Positions 36,629 through 44,877 of a stretch of DNA of 64,000 nt are shown piece after piece (position 1 is the stretch's first letter; every line of letters begins with the position of its first letter). The position numbers were made by a program, and so were the translations under genes. The DNA is from a virus: positions 36,898 through 100,897 of the IMG/VR virus record IMGVR_UViG_3300022920_000002. The stretch is one strand, 5' to 3'. The notes beneath the pieces are model-generated. The model saw only the letters and a program-made list of their open reading frames with translations, had not been told where the DNA came from and ran no database searches.

Positions 36629-37912
36629 TTATTGGGGCATCTTCAAAAACACCTTCATTGTACCTTCATCAATCCTAGTAATTTGAACAGTGATCTTGTC
36701 ACCAGGGTTAAATACAGTCATTGTTTCTTCTCCAATCTCACTAACGTGTAGTAATCCAGTTACACCATCTTCAATATTAATAAACAAACCATAGTCTTTT
36801 TTAGACTTAACAGTTGCTTCTACCACTGATGGTATTGAGTATCTAGTAGATATGTTAATCCAAGGATTAACTTCTACGACATCCTTCTGAGTTAACGTAA
36901 TTTTATTATTACTAATAATATCTTTTACTTTAAACGCAATAGCATCTCCTGGTTTAATCTCTCTAGCTTTGAATTTAGTTAAAGTATCTTCGTCTAAGTC
37001 GTTGTTGTGAATCATACCTGTTAAGCATTTATCAAATTCAACAAATACACCATACTTAGCAGTTCCAGTTACTAGACCCTGCTTATCTTCAGAAATACTT
37101 TCTTTTAAATTATCTATAGCTTGTGGTATAAGTGCTTGTAAGTATTTTCTATGTGATACTACAATCGTGCCTCTGTCTGCTGAGAAGCTTACTGGTACAA
37201 CATAAATTTCTTCACCTATAATAGAACTAAAGTCTGATAGTTTATTAATACCTGCAAGTGAACCTGGCATAAAGCAATTAATACCCTGTACTTCTACAAC
37301 GTATCCGCCATTTTCAATCATGTTCTTTACAGTACCGATCCATGCAGTTCTACCTTCCTCAATTCCATTTCTTAAATCTGTGAATGTTTTATGCTTAATA
37401 CCACCAGTAATAGTTCCTGCTAGTAATCCTTTTGTTTCTGTAATTAAGACTGCAGTCTCATCACCAACCGAACTAGCTTTTACAATATCAGATTCTTTAC
37501 CGAAGTTAACGTAAACTAATTCTCTATAACCAACATCAACTGTGATATATTGTTGATCTATTCCGTAAATAATACCTTCATGGATTTCACCCTCATTAAC
37601 ATTAGGTTTTATATCTTGTCCAAACTCTTCCATTGTATCGTAGAGTTGCTGCGCATACGGCTCTCTAGAAAATACCTTATCACCATCTTTAGTTTTAATA
37701 TGTGGGTTTGGTTTTCTATACCTAGTTGGGCATGTGCTTTCGTAAGCATCCCATAGGAACTCTCCATTTTCATCGTAAAATTCGTCGTGTTGTCCAACAA
37801 CTTCTTCTGGCTTTGTGGTTGCCGTTGTTGTTTCTTGGTTTGTAGTTTCTTCTTTAACTACGGTGATTGTTGCATCGGAAGTATCTCCGATTCGTTTTCT
37901 CTTCTGAGTCAT
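36629..37912 (-). CDS. Ribosomal protein S1-like RNA-binding protein
   Basis: 427 aa with four S1 (OB-fold) repeats, at about 105-175 (EGIIYGIDQQYITVDVGYRELVYV), 184-258 (GTVKNMIENGGYVVEVQGINCFMPGS), 271-342 (GLVTGTAKYGVFVEFDKCLTGMIHNNDL) and 358-427 (VVEATVKSKKDYGLFINIEDGVTGLLHVSEI). An acidic, Thr-rich 100-residue N-terminus precedes them. Bacterial S1 recruits mRNAs to the 30S subunit; phage-borne S1 homologues are known in marine phages. Since phage genes here have A/T-rich leaders without Shine-Dalgarno sites, a role in favouring phage mRNA is plausible but inferred. A GATATATAATA element lies 42 bp upstream. Confidence 0.85.
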   Translation of the reverse strand: MTQKRKRIGDTSDATITVVKEETTNQETTTATTKPEEVVGQHDEFYDENGEFLWDAYESTCPTRYRKPNPHIKTKDGDKVFSREPYAQQLYDTMEEFGQDIKPNVNEGEIHEGIIYGIDQQYITVDVGYRELVYVNFGKESDIVKASSVGDETAVLITETKGLLAGTITGGIKHKTFTDLRNGIEEGRTAWIGTVKNMIENGGYVVEVQGINCFMPGSLAGINKLSDFSSIIGEEIYVVPVSFSADRGTIVVSHRKYLQALIPQAIDNLKESISEDKQGLVTGTAKYGVFVEFDKCLTGMIHNNDLDEDTLTKFKAREIKPGDAIAFKVKDIISNNKITLTQKDVVEVNPWINISTRYSIPSVVEATVKSKKDYGLFINIEDGVTGLLHVSEIGEETMTVFNPGDKITVQITRIDEGTMKVFLKMPQ

Positions 37913-37954
37913 GTATTTTTATTTAAAAGGTTATCTTATACTATCTTAGTAACA

Positions 37955-37965
37955 TATTATATATC
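37955..37965 (-). promoter_or_regulatory. Candidate late promoter element GATATATAATA
   Basis: Exact minus-strand copy 42 bp upstream of the S1-like gene. A related GATATATAAA lies at 38024-38033 in the same divergent intergenic region. Confidence 0.45.
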
Positions 37966-38059
37966 TGCTAAAATATTTGTATTATCCAGCTTTGCTCTTT
38001 CCTAAATTTTAGGTGTTTAACAGTTTATATATCGATATAAAAAGAGTTGGCTTTTTCTA

Positions 38060-38124
38060 CAAAATAATTACCAAATAATTTTTTTATGTCAATTATTTTT
38101 CGTATATTAGTACTGTAATTAAAA
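38060..38124 (+). promoter_or_regulatory. Conserved early-type promoter box, copy B
   Basis: Second copy of the 65-bp element (CAAAATAATTACC, seven T, ATGTCA, TTCGTATATTAGTACTG, TAATTAAAA), ending 16 bp before the plus-strand ATG at 38141. It shares the divergent gap with the minus-strand element of the S1 gene. Confidence 0.75.
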
Positions 38125-38140
38125 ACAAACAATAACTATT

Positions 38141-38539
38141 ATGAGTAAATTTAATGTAAATGAAGTAAAGTGTAATGGAGTCGGTGGCTCCGGTTACCAG
38201 GCAGTTCTTAAACACAAGGATGCAATCCAAGGAATTTGTCAAGAAGTTAGAGATCTTATCGGTATTGAAAAACTATGGGAACTAGCAACTACAGATCCTA
38301 ATGTGGATTATCACCAAGGTACTAGATTTAATTCTGTAGAAGATAATGCATACCGACTTATTACTGGAATAGCAGGACATGTGGCTGAGTATCTCCCGAC
38401 AAGTGAGTTAATCGAGATGCACGTAGGAGCCATTCTACCGATGTTAACAATGAAAGATAAGGTAACACTTGTTGCCGATGCTTGTAGGGACTGTGCGTCT
38501 GCAGACCATTGGTATACCTTCGAAAAAGACTGGGGTTAA
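38141..38539 (+). CDS. Unknown 132-aa protein, second isolated plus-strand gene
   Basis: 132 aa with its own conserved promoter box. Composition is ordinary and helical (IEKLWELATTDPNVDYHQG; YRLITGIAGHVAEYLPTSELIEMHVG). Several Cys and His residues (CNGVGG, CQEV, CRDCAS, H) are present but form no known zinc pattern. Its stop overlaps the stop of the convergent 635-aa gene (TAA on both strands, within 4 bp). By analogy with the other box-controlled genes it is probably expressed early. Function unknown. Confidence 0.75.
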   Translation: MSKFNVNEVKCNGVGGSGYQAVLKHKDAIQGICQEVRDLIGIEKLWELATTDPNVDYHQGTRFNSVEDNAYRLITGIAGHVAEYLPTSELIEMHVGAILPMLTMKDKVTLVADACRDCASADHWYTFEKDWG

Positions 38540-40443
38540 AATACAATAGGTACAAAACCAACCATAGGCACTGGACCTACAGGAGTTGGAATACCACCAA
38601 GATATAATAGTTTAAATTCAAGTAGATGCAGGGCATAAGTTCCTGCAACTGCAGTTGCGGTTGCATTTGATGCTGGAGCCTGAGTTCCAGGTGTTGCAAA
38701 AGATTTACCTGTATTCCAGGCTCTTCTTAAATTATTTGCTAAACGATTTGCACTTCCATAATAAATTGGAATATAAATTCCTGTTAGTGGTGCTGGTATT
38801 AAAGCAGGGGGAGCAGATGGCATATTTTTAAATGGTTTAACAATACAAGCATACCAATATGCTATTGTAACTCTTGCCATCATCATATAAGGATCTCCGC
38901 TAAATGATTTACCACCAGGAGTAGTTCCACTTGGATCCCATGGATGTGCAACTTCAGTCATTGGTTCTTCACAGTTAGCAGCAGCCTTAATAGCACAAAG
39001 AGCTTTATGGAATTCAAATTTATATTGAGTACCTGCCTCATCACCATTCCATGAACTACCATCCCAGCCTAAAGCTAAGAATGCATCACCTGGTTTTGAT
39101 TTGCCCATAAAAGAACTATCATCACTTGCTCTTGCAGCTGCATTTAATTTACCTTGAGGTGGAGTCTTTCTCCATTTATTTTTCCACTCTCCATTTTCGT
39201 ATTTTGATTTTACCCAATTACTAGTCTTCTCATACTTAACATTATTTGAACCTTTGCTAAATTGAACTTTAAGATTATTAGTAATATAAGGTTCTCCTCC
39301 AGTTCTTTTGTTTGGATAAAATGAAAAAGCAGCAACTACGTTAGATGTTAAAACCTTAGGCCTTTTACTTGGATTTTCCGGTGGAGTATGTTCAAAATCA
39401 TAAGCCACTTGTATTTTATATGGATTTATAGGACAATAGTCAGGTGTAATATCTTTTCCATCTGGGTCTAATAACGTAGGATATTCAATTTGTTCTGTTG
39501 CAACCCTTTTAATTCGCTTTTTAATAACAGAGTTACTACCAGTTCCAATGCCATCATTATCTAATTCTGGATGTGCAGCTAATATTGCATCACGTACATA
39601 TTTAGAAACATTATCTGCTAATTTTTCATAATTATATCCCGCAGCAGCAATTTCAGTTCTAGCCTTACTGTTTATATTAGGATATGGTAGACTATTATCA
39701 AGTACTCCTGTATTGCTTGTTGAATAATTTGATTTGCCTAAATGACATGCCCATACAAAATAATCCCATCTTCCATTTCCGTTACTCATATACTTATATC
39801 CCATTAAAATTCTAGTTGCAAAAATAACTTCTAATTCTTCTTGAGACTCTGTACCTATTAAGCACGGGAATTGATAAAACTTAAATCTATATAAATCATA
39901 GTTACTAGCATTTTCAGCTGATGTAAACTGATTAAAGGCTTTAGTATTTTCTGCTTCAATCTTAGCTAAAGCTTCAGCGTCTGGTTGTTTAATTTCAGGA
40001 CAAAAATCAGCATAGGCAGGATGAGACTCTTTTCCCATCTCAATTAAATTACCATCTTCATCATATTGATCTTGTAGAGGTATATCACCTTCTCGTAAAA
40101 GTCTTTCGAATGCAATACCATACCCTTCTTTTAAAAGTGCCTCAGCACCTCCGTTATTAGTATGAAGTTCTCCAACATGCGTTTGTGCCATACTCTTTAC
40201 AGCATCTAAATAATGTTGAGCAACTTGTTTACCGAAATCATATCTACCTGAAAGTGGCGCAACGTTAAATGAATTAACATAATCAGCTTGATTAGATTTT
40301 AAAATAGCATTTTTAGGATTACCTACAACAGACTCTTGTACTGGAAGATCATAAGAAATTCCGGCACCTCCTGGTTTAGTAAATTGCTGGCTCTGTAGCG
40401 TATTCGCTAATGCTGGAATAAATGTAGCCCAATTTGCTGGCAT
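38536..40443 (-). CDS. Unknown 635-aa hub-region virion protein
   Basis: 635 aa, not recognised. The N-terminus NWATFIPALANTLQSQQF is followed by helical and mixed regions, several charged loops and a hydrophobic Pro/Gly-rich C-terminal part (AYWYACIVKPFKN, SAPPALIPAPLTGIYIPIYYG, GGIPTPVGPVPMVGFVPIVF). It follows the gp5-like spike gene by 2 nt. T4 gp5 carries a lysozyme domain that is absent here, so this gene could supply a spike tip, hub plug or cell-penetration function. No catalytic motif is visible, and the terminal hydrophobic region could interact with membranes. Confidence 0.6.
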   Translation of the reverse strand: MPANWATFIPALANTLQSQQFTKPGGAGISYDLPVQESVVGNPKNAILKSNQADYVNSFNVAPLSGRYDFGKQVAQHYLDAVKSMAQTHVGELHTNNGGAEALLKEGYGIAFERLLREGDIPLQDQYDEDGNLIEMGKESHPAYADFCPEIKQPDAEALAKIEAENTKAFNQFTSAENASNYDLYRFKFYQFPCLIGTESQEELEVIFATRILMGYKYMSNGNGRWDYFVWACHLGKSNYSTSNTGVLDNSLPYPNINSKARTEIAAAGYNYEKLADNVSKYVRDAILAAHPELDNDGIGTGSNSVIKKRIKRVATEQIEYPTLLDPDGKDITPDYCPINPYKIQVAYDFEHTPPENPSKRPKVLTSNVVAAFSFYPNKRTGGEPYITNNLKVQFSKGSNNVKYEKTSNWVKSKYENGEWKNKWRKTPPQGKLNAAARASDDSSFMGKSKPGDAFLALGWDGSSWNGDEAGTQYKFEFHKALCAIKAAANCEEPMTEVAHPWDPSGTTPGGKSFSGDPYMMMARVTIAYWYACIVKPFKNMPSAPPALIPAPLTGIYIPIYYGSANRLANNLRRAWNTGKSFATPGTQAPASNATATAVAGTYALHLLEFKLLYLGGIPTPVGPVPMVGFVPIVF

Positions 40444-40445
40444 AA

Positions 40446-41165
40446 TTACTTATTCTTTTGTTGATAGTTAATATGAGTACTAGATAGTTTTGCTACCGTT
40501 ACTGGAGTAGGCGGCATCGGTGGACCTGATGGCCCAACTCCTGTTGGATGTATATGTGCATTGTAATCATCTAATAAAGCCTGTAACCAATCTTGTAAAG
40601 ATTGACCCCTCACTGCTGGCTCAGTTTCATCTGCTCCACCTTCTCCAGTATTAGATACAAATATATCACCGCAATCCATAAAGATCTTTGCATCCGTAGA
40701 TATCTTAATAAAACCCTCTTCATCTATTTGAATCATAGGTCTTTCTTTTGCGCCCTCGCCTCTTGTAATAACTAAACCATCTTCTGGTGAGTGGTATATT
40801 CTTAAATTACGTTCCGCGTCATATACTAATGAGATAACATCATGTGGTGCTCCAGACTTTTCAAGGATATCTCCTTTAAGTTCTACGTTCTGATCTATTT
40901 GAAACCAGTATTCAGGATGGTAGATGTTTCCATTGTCAAATCTAACTGCGACAATATCACCTACTCTTGGTACGATATGCATACCAGGTGCTTCTCTATT
41001 CTGTGGAGTTGCCCATGGAATAGCATCATCAGGTAACTTATCAAATTTACCATATACCTTTACTCGTGCTCTACCTTGAAGTAGTGGATCTTCTATATCG
41101 ACGACCTCTCCTAACCAATGTGCATCTCGTAAATTATCTCTAAATAGTTCATCGTTATTATTCAT
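40446..41165 (-). CDS. 5: Baseplate hub spike, gp5-like without lysozyme domain
   Basis: 239 aa (T4 gp5: 575). The N-terminal OB-fold domain is clear: HWLGEVVDIEDPLLQGRARVKVYGKFD, AIPWATPQ, GDIVAVRFDNGNIYHPEYW. It is followed by a repeat-containing spike-like section (LRIYHSPEDGLVITRGEG..MIQIDEEGFIKISTDAKIFM) and a Pro-rich end with HIHPTGVGPSGPPMPPTP. This is the gp5/gpV puncturing device. The internal lysozyme of T4 is missing, as in many other contractile phages. The start overlaps the 457-aa gene by 8 nt. Confidence 0.8.
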   Translation of the reverse strand: MNNNDELFRDNLRDAHWLGEVVDIEDPLLQGRARVKVYGKFDKLPDDAIPWATPQNREAPGMHIVPRVGDIVAVRFDNGNIYHPEYWFQIDQNVELKGDILEKSGAPHDVISLVYDAERNLRIYHSPEDGLVITRGEGAKERPMIQIDEEGFIKISTDAKIFMDCGDIFVSNTGEGGADETEPAVRGQSLQDWLQALLDDYNAHIHPTGVGPSGPPMPPTPVTVAKLSSTHINYQQKNK

Positions 41166-42531
41166 ATACGTTGTCGTTTAAATTACCATCAGGTGTTGAA
41201 TCAACACCCCTCTCATGTATTCTATAGTTCAACTGTCCATCCGGTGAAGAATCAACCCCAGCAGGATGTATATTCTCTTGGATGCCAGTACCACCTCCTG
41301 TATTACCAAATAGGCTTCCTAATTGATTTGCAATTCCATTAATAGATCCTGCCGCGATGGCGTCTAATAAACTACCTCCACTAATACCATGTACATTACC
41401 TAAAAGTAATTTACTTAATATCGCATCTTCAGCTTTATCTAAGATACCTGCTGCTATTCCACCCGGCTTACCGTATACATTACCTATATCAGAATTATTC
41501 TGCAGAGTTAATGAATCTTTAGCGTTATTAAGTCTATTTGTAACTCCAGCAGCTGCATCTTTAATTGTATCGGTAACTTTACCTAATGTTCTGTCTTTAA
41601 GTACAGATTTAAAAGTAGGATCTCCAGGTAATGAGAAGTCACCTCGACCAGCACCGTCACCTGAAGAAATAGTTCTTCTAGCATTACTAGGATCAAACGG
41701 ATTTCTATCTTGGTCCGAAGTATCGATTTCTTTAAATGGTGAATTGTCCTCTTCAATCACTAGGTTATTACCTAATTTTTGACTAAGCTGATGAACTGAT
41801 CCCCATTTAATAGCGATCTTAGGTTTTTTCATTTCTGGATTCTTAGTTAAATCTGCAAACATTGGAGCAATAGAATCTATATCAAATTCACAATGTGAGA
41901 ATTCTAATTGTATAAATGGTTTTGCAGCTAAAGAAAAATCTTGATTGATTTGTTTTATAGCACCTCCATTACCAGAATTACCAGCATTATCTGGATTATC
42001 ATAAAATCCTAAATTAGCTGCATCTGTATCTTGTTGGAATTTTCTTACTTCAGAAACAAAAACGTACATTTTAAAATGTCTTAAGTTATGTGGAATAACT
42101 TCTACCCATCTTTGGAAATCATAACAAGCTCTCTTGTATAAGTCCATTAAGCCGATTGCTGTTAATTCAACATTCTCCTCTAAACATTCGATTTCAAGCT
42201 TAGGTTTTTCAGCACCCCACCAAGGCTCTTGCATTTCATTAAAAGTCATGGCTGTATCAATTCCAGCTAAAGATTGCCAAAACCAAGGCATTTCCCTATT
42301 AATCTTCATTAATACTTTTTGAAAGTTTTCTAGATGCTTGGCATACTTATTACCTTCATCTGCTCGTAGCACTTTAGTTAAGTAATCTTTTGCAGCACCA
42401 GACAATAGGGGTGACCCTTCTCTATCCGATGTCTCGAACGCTAGAAAAAAGCTTAAGTATGTTGGATCTTCATGTAACTTACGAAGTATCGAACCTTTTC
42501 TAAAATCTTGTTGTTTACCAAAATCTGCCAT
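41158..42531 (-). CDS. Baseplate hub/tube-type protein with short C-terminal repeats
   Basis: 457 aa. The N-terminal 270 residues have the look of a tube-fold protein: PKLEIECLEENVELTAIGLMDLYKRACYDFQRWVEVIPHNLRHFKMYVFVSEVRKF, then PFIQLEFSHCEFDID and PKIAIKWG. A Gly/Asp/Ser-rich linker follows. The C-terminal end has two copies of a short unit (HPAGVDSSPDGQLN / HERGVDSTPDGNLN). It lies between the hub (gp27-like) and the spike (gp5-like), where the T4-like baseplate tube proteins gp48/gp54 or hub components would fit. Assignment is by fold-like pattern and order. Confidence 0.5.
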   Translation of the reverse strand: MADFGKQQDFRKGSILRKLHEDPTYLSFFLAFETSDREGSPLLSGAAKDYLTKVLRADEGNKYAKHLENFQKVLMKINREMPWFWQSLAGIDTAMTFNEMQEPWWGAEKPKLEIECLEENVELTAIGLMDLYKRACYDFQRWVEVIPHNLRHFKMYVFVSEVRKFQQDTDAANLGFYDNPDNAGNSGNGGAIKQINQDFSLAAKPFIQLEFSHCEFDIDSIAPMFADLTKNPEMKKPKIAIKWGSVHQLSQKLGNNLVIEEDNSPFKEIDTSDQDRNPFDPSNARRTISSGDGAGRGDFSLPGDPTFKSVLKDRTLGKVTDTIKDAAAGVTNRLNNAKDSLTLQNNSDIGNVYGKPGGIAAGILDKAEDAILSKLLLGNVHGISGGSLLDAIAAGSINGIANQLGSLFGNTGGGTGIQENIHPAGVDSSPDGQLNYRIHERGVDSTPDGNLNDNVYE

Positions 42532-42554
42532 GTATTATTTATCTTCCTTTTTTA

Positions 42555-44063
42555 TTACGCTTCTAAATTCTTAATTCTAGTAGGCCATTCTCTTCTAATC
42601 AGAGTTACTTTTTGTCTTAAACCGCCATCTGGTTCTGTAATTACATAATTAATATTTTCAATAATATAATGACCACTTAAAAATTTATCCATTACTTGAG
42701 TTGCATCCGCAGCATCTTCACCCTTTCCAGCCTTAAATGGTTTATCCTTAAACCCAGCTTCATCTCTTTTAAAATCACCTATTTTAGATGCTTCTGCTCT
42801 TGCACCATCATAATGATACATTACTACTGGAATCTTCTGGTACTTGTAAATAGCAGGATTAAAAGACGATAGAGTCAATACAACTTTCATCTTATTAATT
42901 TCCATTTTATTTTGTACATTATGTAGTTTTGAAAAAGCAGCATTAGGATGTGTATTACCTAAGCCATCTTCACCTGCATTTTGCCTACCCATATACTTAT
43001 GTTTTATTTGAGTCTCGTGGCGGTTATCTTTTTCATTACCCTTTAACGGAGCTTCAATATCCGGTAAATTTTCAGTTACTAATGGTTCAACTTTAAACTC
43101 TTGTAATCTATCTCCAGGTTCTGAATTATTGTCATAGATCTGGATGTTTCTAGCATAGCCAGCCTCAAGACTTATAGTAGATGAGTTGTTTATCAATTCA
43201 TGTTCATCGATGTAACAGGATAGCCCATTCGTATCCTTATGGTTAGTCAGCATTAAAGGTACTTCAATATTATCTGCTTTATTATCTCCACCTTCTTCAG
43301 CATCATGGTTTTCTGAAACAGAAGCTGCAAAAGATGCTAGCACCGCCATAACCTCATCTAGGTTTTGATTTGGCGCATTAAATATTTTATTAATATCTAC
43401 AAAAGTTAAGTAGTAATATTGATCTATATAATATGTAGTAAATGCATCATCTGAAATATAAGAATCTTCTACGATACTCTTTATGAAATCATCATAAGTA
43501 ACATAGGCTTGCATTCTTGATTGCTTATCATCTGTTGTGTCAACGTTTGTAACTAATCCTAGTTCTAAATCTCTTGCCACTAATTCTAAATGGTTTAATG
43601 AACTATCAGCATCTAGTAATTGACAATCTTCAGCAAACATTCTTGGTATTTTCGCAACACCTTCCATCATAATAACTGGAGGAGCTCCCATAATTTCAGG
43701 AGTAGTCTCTATTGTAACAATATCAAAATCGATATGTATAGACTTAAATGTTTCTTGATGTTTAGAGTTAAGTAATATTGTAAAGAAGTCACCGTCTCTA
43801 GGATATGAATCAACAGCAAATGTATTCTTATTATCTAGAAGAGTAATTGTACAATTAGGTATAATTCCACTACAATCTAATTCAAAGCTCTGTATATCTG
43901 CAGGGCCAAATTGATATGAGTTAACTAGAACAAAAGGTTTTAGCGAACCAATTACTTTGGTCTGCTTATTACCACCACCATCTTCACCTAAGTTATCAAT
44001 CTTAATTTCTGTAGGTAATATTGCCGGTTCAACAACCGCTAATAAATGATTATCTAACTTCAT
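42555..44063 (-). CDS. Baseplate hub protein, gp27-like
   Basis: 502 aa (T4 gp27: 391). The N-terminal region (VLVNSYQFGPADIQSFELDCSGIIPNCTITLLDN, and a second TILLNSKHQETFKSIHIDF) and the C-terminal FLSGHYIIENINYVITEPDGGLRQKVTLIRREW agree with gp27/gpD-type hub proteins, which form the trimer that holds the gp5 spike. The order LysM-like protein, hub, tube-type protein, spike agrees with contractile tails generally. Large insertions with many Asn/Asp explain the extra length. No enzyme motif. Confidence 0.55.
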   Translation of the reverse strand: MKLDNHLLAVVEPAILPTEIKIDNLGEDGGGNKQTKVIGSLKPFVLVNSYQFGPADIQSFELDCSGIIPNCTITLLDNKNTFAVDSYPRDGDFFTILLNSKHQETFKSIHIDFDIVTIETTPEIMGAPPVIMMEGVAKIPRMFAEDCQLLDADSSLNHLELVARDLELGLVTNVDTTDDKQSRMQAYVTYDDFIKSIVEDSYISDDAFTTYYIDQYYYLTFVDINKIFNAPNQNLDEVMAVLASFAASVSENHDAEEGGDNKADNIEVPLMLTNHKDTNGLSCYIDEHELINNSSTISLEAGYARNIQIYDNNSEPGDRLQEFKVEPLVTENLPDIEAPLKGNEKDNRHETQIKHKYMGRQNAGEDGLGNTHPNAAFSKLHNVQNKMEINKMKVVLTLSSFNPAIYKYQKIPVVMYHYDGARAEASKIGDFKRDEAGFKDKPFKAGKGEDAADATQVMDKFLSGHYIIENINYVITEPDGGLRQKVTLIRREWPTRIKNLEA

Positions 44064-44073
44064 GTTTTAAGTA

Positions 44074-44877
44074 TTAATTACAGGGTGCTCCGTCGTTAGC
44101 AATATCGTTACTATTACCAGTACCTCCGGGTGACGTTCCATCTCCAGCTGCACCACCAGTTGGATCTGCACTTCCAGCACCTTTGCCTGCGTTTGATGTT
44201 TGACCACCACCCTTACCGGCTTTATCTGCTAAATTTTTATCTAATTGACTCTCGGTCAAACTGTCACCTGTATCGGCGGATGTATTCGTATCTTCAAATA
44301 ATTCTAAAGCATCTTCTAACTGATCAATTCTATTTTCTATCACTTCTCTAGTAAGATCTGATAATATAGATTCAGTAACCGCATCATTCTGAGCTTGAGC
44401 TCCTAATATTACAGTACCATCAGGTTTAAATGCATAATTCTTTTTACCAACTGCAATTACGTTAGGTGGCAATAGAGTTTCTTTGTTATATTTCTTTTTA
44501 AGAGCTTCTAATCTATTCTTATCCTTTTGACTCAGTCTTTTACCTTGTACAAATTGATTCTTAATAGAATTCTCTTCGGATATGCTAGGTCGATCTAATC
44601 TATAAAATGGCACACCATCATCTGGAATTTCTAAAGTCTCTCCAGGTCTTAATGAGAACGGATCTGAAATACCATTCCATTTTAGAATAACATCAGTCAT
44701 ACTATCGCTATTATAGTATTCTAAAGAAATTAAGTCAGGTCTCCCTACCTCATCATCTCGTACAACGTGGTATGCGATAATGTTAACGTTTTGTTTTCGT
44801 TTAAACATCATCGTTGGTTGGGCTAAGACATACTTAATCCCATCAATTGCTTTATATAGTAAACTTTTAAATTCCAT
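44074..44877 (-). CDS. LysM-containing baseplate protein, gp53-like
   Basis: 267 aa. Residues about 36-86 form a LysM-like domain (YHVVRDDEVGRPDLISLEYYNSDSMTDVILKWNGISDPFSLRPGETLEIP), which T4 gp53 and the P2 gpX family also carry. The centre is basic and helical, followed by an acidic helix and a Gly-rich C-terminal tail. The start is coupled to the 583-aa gene by a TAATG overlap. In contractile phages such LysM proteins connect hub and wedge, not peptidoglycan. T4 gp53 is shorter (196 aa), so the equivalence is by domain and position. Confidence 0.6.
   Translation of the reverse strand: MEFKSLLYKAIDGIKYVLAQPTMMFKRKQNVNIIAYHVVRDDEVGRPDLISLEYYNSDSMTDVILKWNGISDPFSLRPGETLEIPDDGVPFYRLDRPSISEENSIKNQFVQGKRLSQKDKNRLEALKKKYNKETLLPPNVIAVGKKNYAFKPDGTVILGAQAQNDAVTESILSDLTREVIENRIDQLEDALELFEDTNTSADTGDSLTESQLDKNLADKAGKGGGQTSNAGKGAGSADPTGGAAGDGTSPGGTGNSNDIANDGAPCN

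Noticed and set aside
40446-41165. Lysozyme domain in the gp5-like protein
   Set aside because: The protein is only 239 aa; after the OB-fold it continues into spike-type repeats, with no lysozyme catalytic motif visible.
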